A stretch of 64,000 bases of DNA from Piscibacillus salipiscarius JCM 13188 (GCF_001311865.1 NZ_BBCD01000001.1:1-64000); one strand, 5' to 3'. Counted from the first letter of the stretch, positions 45,424-56,978 are shown. Numbers and translations: made by a program. Notes: generated by a model from the letters alone, not told the origin.

Positions 45424-48400
45424 TTAAGAGGCCTCCTCTAATTGTCTAATCCGTTCTTTCATCAACTGATTCTCAATTTCTAAATAATTGAGTCGATTGT
45501 CATACTCTGTAAATTTTACTTTCATCACTTTATGCAATAATGCTGGAACGCGATCATAGTGAAACCCTTCTGGTTCAGCCCATTCATAAACGTCGCCAAT
45601 TGGTTCAAAATATGGATCGCCGTTTTCATCATAGTCTTTAAACTTAACTAATCGAGGTTCTATTGGCGCTATATCATCAGCAATATAACCATAATACCCA
45701 TAATGATCAGGATCTGCATTGGCCTTAGATTGATACCATACAGGCTCGGCATTATCAAAAAAGTTAAACGCGTATTCTTCTTCTAAAGGTTCAATATTCT
45801 TCTTGTATTTTCTTGCTGAAGTTGAACGTATAATGTGATGAGCCCCACTAATATATAGATTCGGACTTGAAGAAGTGGTATACGTGTCAAGCCCAGGTAA
45901 ACGGAGAGAAACGTTATTACCAGAACCAATGTTAGCTCTCATGTCAACCACTCTATTTGCATTACCACCGCCAACAGCATTAAAACTAATCCAACCACCA
46001 TTCATCTCGTTTGAAAAGGTGACATCATTTGATGTCGAATTAGGATAACCAAAATAACCACTACGCCCATTAGTTCTTCCATTTTTATAAAACTCTATAT
46101 AAAAGTGATTTCTGCCTTCGAGTTGTAAACCGGGACCATTACTTTGCACGGCATGATTGGCATAAGAATAAACTTCATTCGCATCAAGCGTAATTCGACC
46201 ACCGCGGTTTCTGATATTAAAAAAGTAACCACTGTGATAATCAACAAACCCTAAAAAGGCTTCACCCAATCCTTCATGAAGGGTGCCTAGAATGAATTCT
46301 TGTGATGTATTCGGTTCAAAATAAATACTAGATGGATTTGCACCCTGAAATGCATATTCATCGGTTACAATGGCGAGTCGATCATTATTGGTACTATCTT
46401 TAACAATCAACCCTTCATTGTTCAAGTGGATACTGGTATGACCACTACCTGCATTTTGAACAATTTCTGCCCCTTCTATATAAATACCTAGAATTTGACC
46501 AGCGTTAATCGTTCCTAAATTACCTGTGATATCCGATAAAACGGTCACAGCCCCCACTAGATTAATTTTACTAGAATTAATCGTGGTGCTTTCAGATGAT
46601 AAGTTAATGGCGGATACTACATTATCTTCCCGCACTCTTAACTCAATTTCATTGGCATGTTGCGTGATCGTTGATTGCATATTACTGACATCACCTGATA
46701 ACGTGTCGACAGTTGAAGCTTCCGCTTTTAATTCGATTTGATTAGCATTTTGTGTGATTTGAGTAGTGTGTTCAGATACAGTAACGTCCAGCAAACCAGC
46801 AGGTGTTGTAGCTATGCCTTGCCATCTTGCTCCGCTAATAATTCCGTCGTTATTACCTGCACTATCATATGCAATGTTACCAACACCATCATTCATTTTC
46901 CAGTATCCTACAAGGCCTGTTTCTGTACCCGTTAATTCAGAATTCATATTACTTTGGATTTGTTCTTTGGTTAAAGGGCTATCCCACACTCTAACATTTT
47001 TCATTTCCCCCATTAATATTGTTAGATCCATCACCATATGAACCTATATAGTGAATAATAGGTAAATCCGCAGTAACTCCGCCAGTATCTAAACTTCCTT
47101 TTTCTTCACCATTAAAAATGCTTTTAAATACCTTCCATCCCAGGTGTAAGATAACCAATACCAAGTGGCAGTGGATGGTAAAACATATCCTGTGTTTAAT
47201 TGATGACTTGTTCCATTTGTATCTACAAAATTTGCAGAAATACCCGTGCTTACATCATCAGTCTTAAAAGGTTCAAACCAGAATTCTTTTGCTTTATTTC
47301 CATAAGCCACCATATGATTTACAAACTCAATATACTTAATATTAAACTCAACAGTGAAGGAATTAGTAGAATTGAGGTAACTTCCCACATTATTAACTTC
47401 AACATAATCATCCATACCGTCAAATCGCAATCTAGTATCCATGTTGCCCACGATGCCATCGACATAATCAGCTTCTACTTTGCTTGAAATCTCATCACTC
47501 ATGACAGTTAACTCAGCACTATGATCCTGAACAGTTCCTTCTATCATATCCACCCGGCTACTGTCAGCTTTTAAAGCTATAGCATCCTGGTTTTGCCCAA
47601 TAAGAGTACTATGAGTGTTTAAGTCTTGAACAACACCGTCCATATCCGTTTGATATTGTGTGACGGACACTTTGTTTAATAGTGCATTATCGACTTCCTC
47701 AATTGTATAGACATCGCCTTTATTAGCTTTGCTTACGAGTTCACCATCAACATACGTTATGTCTGCTTTATCACTTAAATCACTCGCTATTTCAGTCATT
47801 TTGTTATCATAAACGGTTTGCGCGACTGCATAATTTTGAGCATCAATTAAGGCTTGGCCAGCTGCTGCATCCGCATAACTTTCGGCTGCTGATTGAGCCT
47901 GACTTGAAACGGTATCTGCATAACTTTCAGCTGCAGTTTGGGCATCATTTGCTTGTAATTCGGCGAACGTTTTGCCATCTTCAAAAACGGTAGTATCTTT
48001 ATCATCAATGGTCAGTTTATTGTAAGTGTAATCTCGAAGCTCGGCATCTTCAATTTTACTAGCTACTTGTTTTTGTAAACTACGCCAAATTGACATGACT
48101 TCTTCCTGGGTGAACTCAACATAGTCGCCCAGGACAATTTTAGTTCTAGCATGTTCTTTTATACTACCCTCAGCTGTATGAACTCTAGCTTCTAGATATA
48201 AGGCTGGATTAAACTTTTCATCTTTTACTCTGACCGTATCGCCAATAAACACTTGCTGTCCTAACTTATTCGACAAGGTAGCAATATCCGTCGTATATTC
48301 AATGGTCGCGTTCACACGCTTTTCGAGTTCATTTGTGGTGAGCGTTTCTAATCGTTCTTGCGTCATATCAGGGTCAGACGACTGTGGATGGTAAACCGCA

Positions 48401-49164
48401 TATAAATGTTGCAGTTGACCATTAGCATTTGGCACACCCCAACGTTTTAAGGCTTCTTGATCTTCGATAAGAGCTGTTTTAACTTGGCCATCGACATCAG
48501 CTGGACTCACACCGAGTAAAGCCGTTACAACATTCGTAGATTTACTTTTCCGTTCAATGCCTAATAGATTGTGCCCAAAGGTGACTTCAAAGCCTCGCCA
48601 TCTGCCAATCCGTTCTAGCATGTCGACATACCGAACAATCTTTCCATTTTCTATAGCAATTCGAAATTGCAACTCAAGATTAAACTCACTGGCTATTCTC
48701 TTTAGAAAGCTATAAGGATTGGTATGCTCTTCAATATTGAATGACCGTAAGGTTGTATGAGCTATTTTTCCAACATTCCAACCGGTTCCTTTTAAAGTTT
48801 CCGTTGTATGATATGCAGCAGTCTCTGCCGTTGTTTCTTGTGGGTCAATGATTTTTGCTTTTTTTAATCGCAAATAACTAGCTGTCGAATAAACTTGTTT
48901 TTCGTGACTGCCATTTTGATTAAGTCTTTCAATATGCTGATCAATAATAAATTCGGCAAACCCTACCTTTTTATCCGGAATCACCAAACGGTTCTGATCT
49001 TGGATATGAGTTGAAAATGCCTTATCTGAAAAGGTAATAAAATCAAACGTATCTCGGTTTGATGTTAAATTAATTCGGCGGTTATCTCGCCAGTAATTAT
49101 CTTCCGTAATATAATCGAGTACTTCACCTGTTTGTTTGTCAGCTAGATGAATGAGTGATTGCAA
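45424..49164 (-). CDS. Tail tip/fibre protein: Tal N-domain, LamG, S74 intramolecular chaperone; one or two frame breaks
   Basis: Corrected, this is one protein of about 1,245 residues. Residues ~1-370 form the prophage tail-protein (Tal/gp44-like) domain (QSLIHLADKQTGEVLDYITE). Then come Ala-rich helical repeats (AESYADTVSSQAQSAAESYA), a LamG-like lectin domain (LRFDGMDDYVEVNNVGSYL to VGYWKMNDGVG), a beta-helical shaft, and a C-terminal peptidase S74 chaperone (STSARKYKKNIEPLEEEYAF) with coiled-coil tail. Breaks near 47080 and 47010 fall inside LamG. It should form the host-binding tip, and S74 should cleave itself off after trimerisation. Confidence 0.88.
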
Positions 49165-49178
49165 TCATGATCACCTCC

Positions 49179-50645
49179 TTACTTATAGGCTGGGCGATAG
49201 CGTAAAATAGCTTGAACCGCATTATCAGGTAATAAAGCTAAGGTGTTCTTACCGGGTTGTAAACTGAACGGTGTAGCGCCAAAATCTTTGAGATCATTAC
49301 GCAACTCACCATTAACCCGAATTTCTGGGCTGCGTTGTTGAGTGTCTCTATGATCAAATACAATTTTGTCACCAGCGTTTGCGATATATGGAATCCCTTG
49401 GACATCATTAAGTTTATAACAGCGCATGAGGAGTACTTCCATGTCTTCTTCAGGTAAATCATAAAATTTTTGAAACGCCAATTGGATTTGGGACACTGGT
49501 TGCATCACGGCATCTGTCGTTAGGGTTCGTCTCCATTCTCTTTCAACAATTTGTCCCGTGCCATCTCTTAAATGTTGAATAATTAATGTCCATTTATTAC
49601 CCTCACGAAAGACTTTTAAGCGTCCATACATATCCTCTAGCGACTTAGGCAAGGTCAAATAGTCCGTTACCATCCCGTTACCTAACTCTAATTGAACCCC
49701 AAAGTGGTCTCTCCCTTTCCACTTATCTTCGATGAACGCTCGAAAGACAATGCCATTCGTCGCATCTAACCCATACATTTCAATCCGTCCAACGGAACCC
49801 CCGCGACTTTCAGCATAGAACCGAAAACCCATATCAGCTTTAAAATCCTGGACGGTTTCTGACAAGCTGTGTTTCATAGCTGGGCCATGCCACTCCTGTT
49901 CATCCGGATTGGGAGCAGCAAAAACAGGGAAAAATCCCGTGCTGTCAAAATCCATTGAACCGTTAATATAACCTTCACCTATGACATTCGTTGATACCCA
50001 ACCTGTCATGGATTCCATGCCATGATAAAACACCCGCTCTTCTTTTTGGACCGGTGTTTGTTTCACATCGACAGGTTGGCCAATCATCATAAATTCGTCT
50101 CCATTACTGACTAAAGCAAACGTGATGGGAGCTAACACATCGAGTTCAATAATCGGCTGAGTAGGATTCGTGCCTTCAACATTGATAATTGTTCCAGCTG
50201 TTGACGCTAATGGTTCAAATAATTCTTTACCGTATATATAAGGGTCAATCATAGTTAACGATAGCTCAAAACGCCCATCAGATTTAGTGATATTCTCCAA
50301 ATCATAATCGCCTTCTTGAATGACATAAATTTCACGATCAGGTCGTAAATCTCTTACAATGGTCAGTGTGTCATCCGAATAGAAAATATCATAAATTTGA
50401 TGCTTCAATTCATCGTATTCAAACAAACTGTTCTGTTCCAACTGCATAGATATGTCAACCGTTCGAACACCTTGCGAAGATTGCATTAATCGTGATCCAT
50501 GCTTACCTGGCATTTGTAAAGTGGTCTTTTGGCTGTTTGGTGAGTGTATGTGAAACGATTCAACCCACACCCCTAATTCATGCATGTCGTATTCAGTGTT
50601 TTGTTTTCTGACTTTGAAATTTAACTCACTTTTCACATCCCTCAC
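49179..50645 (-). CDS. Distal tail protein (Dit) with inserted binding domain
   Basis: An intact 488-residue protein, about twice a minimal Dit. Residues ~1-190 contain the belt-domain signature (SFHIHSPNSQKTTLQMPGKH, DISMQLEQNSLFEYDELKHQ). A long insertion (~200-420) is a beta-sandwich resembling carbohydrate-binding modules (VFYHGMESMTGWVSTNVIGE). The end FSLQPGKNTLALLPDNAVQA is the Dit C-terminal gallectin-like edge. Such evolved Dit proteins add host-glycan binding to the baseplate hub. It lies between tape measure and Tal as usual. Confidence 0.88.
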   Translation of the reverse strand: MRDVKSELNFKVRKQNTEYDMHELGVWVESFHIHSPNSQKTTLQMPGKHGSRLMQSSQGVRTVDISMQLEQNSLFEYDELKHQIYDIFYSDDTLTIVRDLRPDREIYVIQEGDYDLENITKSDGRFELSLTMIDPYIYGKELFEPLASTAGTIINVEGTNPTQPIIELDVLAPITFALVSNGDEFMMIGQPVDVKQTPVQKEERVFYHGMESMTGWVSTNVIGEGYINGSMDFDSTGFFPVFAAPNPDEQEWHGPAMKHSLSETVQDFKADMGFRFYAESRGGSVGRIEMYGLDATNGIVFRAFIEDKWKGRDHFGVQLELGNGMVTDYLTLPKSLEDMYGRLKVFREGNKWTLIIQHLRDGTGQIVEREWRRTLTTDAVMQPVSQIQLAFQKFYDLPEEDMEVLLMRCYKLNDVQGIPYIANAGDKIVFDHRDTQQRSPEIRVNGELRNDLKDFGATPFSLQPGKNTLALLPDNAVQAILRYRPAYK

Positions 50646-50647
50646 CT

Positions 50648-53600
50648 CTATTTAAACTCTTTTTCAATTGCTTCTTCTCGTTGCATATAGTCTTGAACAG
50701 GCTTCCAAATAATTTGTCCCACTTGTTGACCATCCAGAACAACATCTCCGACACCTATATCAAATTTCATTTGATTTGACACTTGATTCCTTAACGTTAA
50801 GTCAGAAGACAAATCATTTAGACGGTTATTCATGGATTCACTTACACCTACACCACTCGCATAAGCTGGTAACTGATTAATGCCTCTTAGGATTTTTGTG
50901 TTTGTTCATAGGTGAAGACCTGAGCACCACGTTTTAAATGTGGAAGAATGCCAAAACTAGTTAGCGACCATTTGTTACCTTCACGGATAAGCTCAGGCCC
51001 TTCTTCCCCAACGAGTGCGGGACCACCGGTGTGGAAGTTGGTACCATCTGCGTAAGAACTCAATAATCGACTTCGCGTATACTCAGTAACGCTCACGTTA
51101 ACCTTTCGATAAACAGGTTCAGATAATGCAGCATTGATATCACTGACAGATGGTGATACATTTACATTGGCATTTTTGTTAACGTCTCTGCCAAGTTCAT
51201 CTGTGAATTCAGCTGCCACTCCATTTAACTCATTAATTTTGCCTTTAGTAGACTCCAGTTTACCAATTTGTTTATCAATCTCACTGACTGCCTTACGATA
51301 TTCATCTGTATTTCGCAATGCAGCTGGATATTGTTCTTGAAGCTCTTGCTTGTTTTCTTTTAGAGCTGCAATTTGTTTATCTAAAACAGATAATGTCTTC
51401 CCTTCTCGAACAGCTTGTTTAGCATTTTCATCCGTAATACCTGCTTCAAGCAAGTATTGTTCCTGAAGACGCTGTAGAGACAACTCTAACTTTCCTAGTT
51501 CTTGTTCTTTAGCTTCTAATTTTTCCTTTTGTTCAGTGTTTTGCTTACGGTAAGTGTTATACTCTTCGAATAGCTCATCTTTTGTTAGTCTCGTTAATCC
51601 TAATAAGGCTTTATTGATGGCTTTTTGCTCCATAAGTTTATTAACTGACTTATTTTGATTCTGTCGTTTGATAATTTGGGCATCTAGTTCTTGAAGTGTT
51701 TGTTCATATTGTTCACGTTTATTCGCGAGTAAGGTCTTATTGTAATTGACCAACATGTTACTAATTTCATCTTCGACTTTGCGAGTCCTGGTCAAATCTT
51801 TTTCAAGTTGATTACGCTCTTCTAATAATTTGTTTTGATTTTCGAGCTGCTGATAAAAATGGTCTTCGACTTTGCGTGTAGCCATGGTCTGCAATTCTTG
51901 ATTGTATTTCTTCATTTCATCGGTCGTGCCGGCCACTTTATTCCCTTGCTCTGTGATCTTTGTTGTGGCGTTTGGCATCACTTCAACTAAATCTTGGTTT
52001 AACCCAACCATCCGGTCAAACTGTTTCGCAGATAAACCTGATTTTTCCTGCAGCTTAGCCATTTCATCTTTGATATCTTTTAACGTCTGAGGGTTATGTG
52101 TTTCATCTAATCGGTCTTGTAAATCAACATATCTCGCAAACTCATCGGTGGTTAACTTCGACTTTTGGCGAAGCTCGTCATAACTGTTAATTAACTCTTC
52201 ATTACTACGATGTTGCTTCATGAGTTTATCCGCCGTCTCTAACGAGGCTTCGTCAAATTCTTTGGTTCGGCCTAACGTGGTATATAACGCAGCCCCCAAT
52301 CCAACAACCCCCGCAATAGCTAACCCAATCGGACCCGCACGACTTAATAAAGCAAGTCTTGATACTAACCCGCCACTACTGGCTAGTCCAATAGCACCCG
52401 TTAATGTTTTAACAATCGAAGTTAGCCCACTAAACACTTTTAACGCTGGACCCGCAACCGCTGCAGCTCCTGCTAGAGTTAACAAAACATTGCGCGTTTC
52501 ATCATCTAGTTCAACAAACCAATCCGATAACTCTTGTATTTTAGGTGTGATCTCCTGAGCAATTTCTAGTAATTCTTCACCAATAGGTTCTAATGCCTTT
52601 AAAATGCCTCTAAGTGTTCGCTGAAATTCACGGTTAACGTCTCTTCTTGAGACTTAGATAACTCATCCATAGCCCCTTGTGTGTCTGACAGTGATTCATT
52701 GACATCATCTAAGGCATAAACCGTGTCAGCCCCCATGTCTTCCCACTTTGTGCCAAACAATTCAACACCAATTTGATTGGCTTGGACTTGATCATCCATG
52801 TTTTCGAGTTCAGGAATAACGGTATTAAACAAATCTTTCGTTGTGGCTTCCCCATCTTCAAATGCTTCAAAAACCTCTTGTGTATCTTTAGACATTTGGT
52901 TAAAGGCATCTGCTGTTCGCTTAGACCCGTCTTGAGCACGTATATTAAACTCTTTCATTAAATCGTTAATGTAGTCTAAGTTATATGCTCCGTTTTGGGT
53001 ACCATTGGCTAGAATCGCAAAGTATTCCCCTGCCGAAAAATTTCATACCTTGAAATAACGGGGCATATTCCGCGATATTATCAAACATCTCATTTGAATA
53101 ATTGAGTCCTTCTTGCTGACCTTTCACAAATAAATCAAGAGCTTCCGTGGCTGTAATACCGAAGTTGTGCATGAGCTGATTAACCCCTCGGGTCGCTTCG
53201 CTCATATCCACCTCTGTCACTTCAGCTAGGGCTAACATATCCTTAGTGACCTTTTGTAGCTCAGATCCATTATTGATTCCTTGGATATTTTGCTTAATGA
53301 GTGCAATAGACCGTGCGACATGTTCTGGGCTATTACCAAACCCATCATCCCAAACAGCTCTAAAGTCCTCTTCAAGCTGCTTAGCTTCATCACCCGCTTC
53401 ACCGACTAAGTCATTCATAAGACGAATAGAATCTTGAACATTCATAGCTGTAGCCCCGGCTGCAACTCCTACACCAGCTAATGGTAATGTTAGACCCGTT
53501 GATAAAGAATCACCGACATTATTAGCTGCTTCAGCTGTCTTATCTAATGACTGCCTGAATTTGCCCGCTTCTTTTCGAGCATCAGCCATGTCCTGCGCTT

Positions 53601-53967
53601 GTTGATTGAGTTCCGTTTCAGTTCGATTAATAGAATTTTGTAGTTTCTGTTCAGAAATACGCAAATCGAGTAAACGGTTGGATAGTTTATTGGCTTCATT
53701 TGAATTTTCGCCATAGACTTTTTTCGCTTTTTCGAGCTGCTTTTCCGTCTCTTGAATTTGCCTTTTGGCAATCGACTGTTGCTTACCCAAATACTCGATT
53801 CGTGATTCTAACTTTTGCGTCTCGGATGCGGTATCTTTCATTTGTTCAGACTGAAGCTTGAACTCTTTTCGAAGCTGTTTACTTTCGCCTTTCATTTCAT
53901 TCATAGCTTCATTGAACTCTTTGTTAAAAACACTAAAGGTTACTTTCGTTTCAGGTTGTTTCGCCAT
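50648..53967 (-). CDS. Tape measure protein, about three frame breaks
   Basis: Corrected length is about 1,105 residues. The N-terminus has long coiled coils (KVTFSVFNKEFNEAMNEMKG), then the TMP core LTLPLAGVGVAAGATAMN, a membrane-prone segment (GPIGLAIAGVVGLGAALYTT), further coiled coils, and the late GTNFHTGGPALVGEEGPELI motif typical of siphophage tape measures. Breaks are near 53040, 52600 and 50890. By the usual 1.5-Angstrom-per-residue rule it implies a tail of very roughly 160 nm. It is the longest late gene except the fibre gene. Confidence 0.93.
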
Positions 53968-53982
53968 CTTATCACCTGCCTA

Positions 53983-54190
53983 TCATAACGGGTTATGTAC
54001 CCAATTTTCATATGCCTTTTTGCTTTCATAAATTCGCTCTACATCCGGAATAGGTGAATGCCAAAAATATTGGAATCTATTCCATAGACCAAGCAGTACA
54101 TGACATATCGGTCCTCCACACACTCAAATGTAATATTGGGTGGACGAACGTCTTTTATCTTGACCTACTTTTTTTAGCCGTACTTTTTTT
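53983..54190 (-). CDS. Possible frameshift extension of the tail assembly chaperone
   Basis: Downstream of the chaperone stop, the -1 frame continues from the slippery-looking TTCAAAAAAAAG near 54185. It reads VRLKKVGQDKRRSSTQYYI, meets a TGA (54124-54126), then HVLLGLWNRFQYFWHSPIPD and ends NWVHNPL at 53983. The second part looks like genuine protein. A G/GT-style -1 frameshift is the norm at this locus in siphophages. The in-frame TGA means either a further sequence error or a separate short gene. Confidence 0.4.
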
Positions 54191-54632
54191 TGAATCCTTC
54201 CGCAAACTGATTCTTATTGATGTTCATACTCGCTAATACAAGGCTCACATACGTTTGAATAATCGTAAGTGTGTCTTCGTGGTATTTTTCTAGAAAGTCA
54301 TCAAAAGTAAGGTCGAGTTTTCGATTCAACCCGATAATGGCAAGATAAATTACTTTTAGGTAATTGTGAATATCAATTCCTTCAGCTGCTTCAATGCTTT
54401 CTTCTGATAACTGTTGTTGTTCAAGATCTCTTCGAACAGATTCCATGGCTGATAATTTAATGAGATCGGTTAATTGAGATCCCTTAGTAAGTCCCATTTT
54501 TTCACCCATACTTAATGAGTAGTTGGTTATGGCTGCTGGGTACCGCTTTTCATTCATGAATCGAGTTTCGTATTCACCATCGACTTCAATGACTTCCATA
54601 TCTTTCAGTGTGACAATTTCAACTTTAGGCAC
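54174..54632 (-). CDS. Tail assembly chaperone (gpG-like)
   Basis: An intact 152-residue protein between tail tube and tape measure, MPKVEIVTLKDMEVIEVDGE then a helical body and the end FAEGFKKKYG. The position and the A8G run at the very end, where a -1 shift would occur, are typical of the gpG/gpGT chaperone that coats the tape measure during tail assembly. Sequence similarity to a named family is not evident by eye. Confidence 0.7.
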   Translation of the reverse strand: MPKVEIVTLKDMEVIEVDGEYETRFMNEKRYPAAITNYSLSMGEKMGLTKGSQLTDLIKLSAMESVRRDLEQQQLSEESIEAAEGIDIHNYLKVIYLAIIGLNRKLDLTFDDFLEKYHEDTLTIIQTYVSLVLASMNINKNQFAEGFKKKYG

Positions 54633-54655
54633 TATTTAAGCCTCCTATCATACAC

Positions 54656-54690
54656 AAATTAAAAAGAGCAGGGATCCCCCTACTCTTTAA
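54656..54690 (-). terminator. Terminator after the tail tube-FN3 gene
   Basis: AAAGAGTAGGG and CCCTGCTCTTT pair around GGAT with one G-U position, followed by TTTTTAATTTG on the minus strand. Placed mid-operon, it may lower expression of tape measure and tip genes relative to the abundant tail tube. Confidence 0.75.
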
Positions 54691-55533
54691 GCAGTTGTTG
54701 TAACTTGTAGTTCTTGACTCAATTCTGATTCTTTTCCATCGGTTCCAATCGCCTTGACTTGATACATGTAAGAAGTCGAAGCCGTTAAACCTGTATCATC
54801 AAAACTTGCTGTCGCACTAGTCCCCACTGATGCTCCATCACGATAGATTTCATAATGATCGATTCCCTCCGTATAGCTAACAGCGTCCCACGTTAGCGTT
54901 AAGGTTGTAGCCGTCACGCTAGATGCTGCTAGGTTGGAGGGCGCATTAGGGAGTCGGAACCGATTCTACTAATGTACGATCAAACTGTTGATGCCATGTC
55001 GTTGGAATGGTTGTATCTTCAAGTTCTTCCACCATCGCTTCATAATAAAACTGTTTAAAGTCATCCGGATAAGCCGTTAATGTCAATTCCATTAACGCAA
55101 CCTCATCCGCTCCGTTTTCAATCGTAAACGTAAAACCAGTCGCGCTAACACATTTAGGGAAAGCCACTAATTTCGTGTGATCTTCAAATTCATCAATCAC
55201 ATCAGCCGTTAAGACAAAGTGCTTCCCTTTTGAATCCTGACCATAAGAATAAACACCTGGCTTTAAGTCCTGGTTTGAAAAGCCAAAAATATCACGCATG
55301 ACTTTCAGCTGAACATGAGAGGATACCGTTAAATCCATTTTTTGAGGCTTCACAATTTTATCCACCTCAACGCCCTCTTCTGTTTTAATAATCTCACGTA
55401 GTGTTGTTTCACCGCCAATAGAACCTGCAGCACCAAATTTGGTTCCATCTTGTTGGGTCCCATCGGTATCTATCATTTGAACTCCCACATTCGTAATCGT
55501 CATGGGATCAAATTTTTCAACGATTGTAGCCAT
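54687..55533 (-). CDS. Major tail tube protein with +1-frameshifted FN3 extension
   Basis: The zero-frame product (54946-55533) is a 195-residue tail tube protein, ATIVEKFDPMTITNVGVQMI to TLVESVPTP. The stop is embedded in ACT-CCC-TAA (54946-54954). A +1 slip of the P-site tRNA-Pro from CCC to CCU gives NAPSNLAASSVTATTLTLTW and then a complete fibronectin type III domain ending ESELSQELQVTTTA at 54687. The extended form would have about 282 residues. The FN3 part is a near-duplicate of that on the capsid gene. The tube would thus be decorated by a fraction of extended subunits. Confidence 0.88.
54946..54951 (-). promoter_or_regulatory. Programmed +1 frameshift site CCC-TAA (tail tube)
   Basis: Zero-frame codons ACT CCC TAA; a +1 slip on CCC-U reads on as AAT GCG CCC. 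The 17 bases around it are identical to those at the capsid gene's end. A CCC-stop slip is known from Listeria phage PSA structural genes. Confidence 0.75.
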
Positions 55534-55952
55534 TAGCTTAATTCCTCCTTCAATTTTTGATCAATTGCTTCATTCAACTCATTAAGAATGGGATTAACAC
55601 TTTCTGCTAATCCTTCTTCCATAAAACGCTGTTCCATCGGATTGTGAGGACCGCGACCTTCATTCGGAAAAACTAAATAACCGAAACTTCTCGGTTTATT
55701 CGCAGCTCCGCCTTTAGCCTTAATCGTAAATCCTAAATTATGACGTTCACTTTTCCACCATTTACTATATTTTGCGTGACGTTTATTACGATCAGAAACC
55801 GGCATTCGTTCAGTAATATGACGAGCCGTGATTTCGATTCCTTGTCGATGTAACACATCATTCATGACTTGTTCCATTTGACCTGGAAGACGAGCCAATT
55901 TTTCTTCTAACGCTTGTATATCTGAATAATCAAGATTGTAACTGGTGCTCAT
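55533..55952 (-). CDS. HK97 gp10-like neck/tail completion protein
   Basis: A 139-residue protein beginning with the helix DIQALEEKLARLPGQMEQVM and having the gp10 pattern ERMPVSDRNKRHAKYSKWWK and YLVFPNEGRGPHNPMEQRFM. It is the usual neighbour before the tail terminator and tail tube. The stop overlaps the tail tube start region. It takes part in joining head and tail. Confidence 0.82.
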   Translation of the reverse strand: MSTSYNLDYSDIQALEEKLARLPGQMEQVMNDVLHRQGIEITARHITERMPVSDRNKRHAKYSKWWKSERHNLGFTIKAKGGAANKPRSFGYLVFPNEGRGPHNPMEQRFMEEGLAESVNPILNELNEAIDQKLKEELS

Positions 55953-56325
55953 AACTTAGCTTCCTCCTAAAATGAACGGTTACTTCATCCAAATAATCAT
56001 CTGTTTCTTTAATTTCTAAACGCTGCTTAATAGTTCGGTTGAATGAAACCCCTTTAACAGGATTGATGAGAGAGATGATGTCGAGTACGTCTTGATCAAC
56101 TGCTGCATTGTTTTGAGATGTATAAATGATATAAACATCTTGGAGTAATACATCATTTTTAGTGCTCTGGATATCTCCATACACCAATAGAAAAAAGTGA
56201 TAATCACTCGGTATTTCGTTTTCTCCTACTTCATCTTGGAAAATCGGTAGTTTAAAGTGTTGGTTTAGTTGATCATAAATCTTTTGACTTTGTTCTTGCA
56301 TATAGGCTTTAGGTTTTTCATTCAT
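55930..56325 (-). CDS. Probable tail terminator protein
   Basis: A 131-residue alpha/beta protein, MNEKPKAYMQEQSQKIYDQL then SDYHFFLLVYGDIQSTKNDV and an end SYEHQLQS. Size, strand pattern and location between head closure and gp10-like/tail-tube genes are those of tail terminators (gpU-like). It overlaps both neighbours. Direct homology could not be judged. Confidence 0.65.
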   Translation of the reverse strand: MNEKPKAYMQEQSQKIYDQLNQHFKLPIFQDEVGENEIPSDYHFFLLVYGDIQSTKNDVLLQDVYIIYTSQNNAAVDQDVLDIISLINPVKGVSFNRTIKQRLEIKETDDYLDEVTVHFRRKLSYEHQLQS

Positions 56326-56680
56326 CTCTCACACCCACTTCCTGCAAATAATAGAGATAACGTTGTTGGTTATCTCGGTCCACTTCAATCACGTCATATT
56401 CAATTTGGTCAATCATTACGGTCAGCTGTGTTTTACTTATGCGCTTTAATTTAGGCGGACATAACGTTTTAACCTTGATATCAAGACTTGCCCCTTTTAG
56501 TCCGGCCATGCGGTAGTCTTCTTCTCGAGCGCTCAGCTCTTTAAAGGCTAATTTTCCTTCAGACACAAAAGCCTCGCCCGTTCGTTTTCCAACACCGTTT
56601 CTGACTGGTGTGACTCGGCCATACTCTAAAAAACCATCATTTAAGGGCTCATGAAGTGGTTTCATCTGTAGACGCTTCAT
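56318..56680 (-). CDS. Probable head-closure (stopper) protein
   Basis: A 120-residue beta-rich protein starting MKRLQMKPLHEPLNDGFLEY. The segment LGSLDIKVKTLCPPKLKRIS-like and the final strands DQIEYDVIEVDRDNQQRYLY match the SPP1 gp16/FII-type head-closure style. It overlaps the upstream connector gene by 32 bases and the downstream terminator gene by eight. It would seal the packaged head and dock the tail. Confidence 0.65.
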   Translation of the reverse strand: MKRLQMKPLHEPLNDGFLEYGRVTPVRNGVGKRTGEAFVSEGKLAFKELSAREEDYRMAGLKGASLDIKVKTLCPPKLKRISKTQLTVMIDQIEYDVIEVDRDNQQRYLYYLQEVGVRDE

Positions 56681-56975
56681 AAGCTACCACCCCTTCACGA
56701 ATGGATAGTTTTAAGAGTTCATGATTAAAGTTAATTTCAAATAACTCAAACACATTGTTGTAAACGTAACGCCCATAATCCAATAACAATTGTTTAGCCT
56801 TTAAATCCTCAATATAGTTGAGGTTAGTACCGGCGATTTCATCTAGATAAGCGATACCCGATTTAATAATGTCAAGTAAATCATTATCGGTACCGGCATC
56901 ATCCCATGTGATATCGAGTCGACTTTTAAGTTTATCTCGTAGGGTTTGAAGTTCTTGTTCAGTCAAAAAAGTCAC
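56649..56975 (-). CDS. Head-tail connector (adaptor) protein
   Basis: A 108-residue helical protein, MTFLTEQELQTLRDKLKSRL then AYLDEIAGTNLNYIEDLKAK and QLLLDYGRYVYNNVFELFEI. The DYxRYxYN helix and overall pattern fit HK97 gp6/SPP1 gp15-like adaptors that sit under the portal. It directly precedes the stopper. Confidence 0.75.
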   Translation of the reverse strand: MTFLTEQELQTLRDKLKSRLDITWDDAGTDNDLLDIIKSGIAYLDEIAGTNLNYIEDLKAKQLLLDYGRYVYNNVFELFEINFNHELLKLSIREGVVAYEASTDETTS

Positions 56976-56978
56976 CCC

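Noticed and set aside
47200-47487. Plus-strand open frames across the tail fibre gene
   Set aside because: They are shadows of the long minus-strand fibre gene, with no ribosome sites or recognisable products.
54124-54126. TGA in the tail chaperone extension as a selenocysteine codon
   Set aside because: The host can insert selenocysteine, but no GU-loop hairpin follows at the right distance and no such phage selenoprotein is known. A sequence error is more likely.
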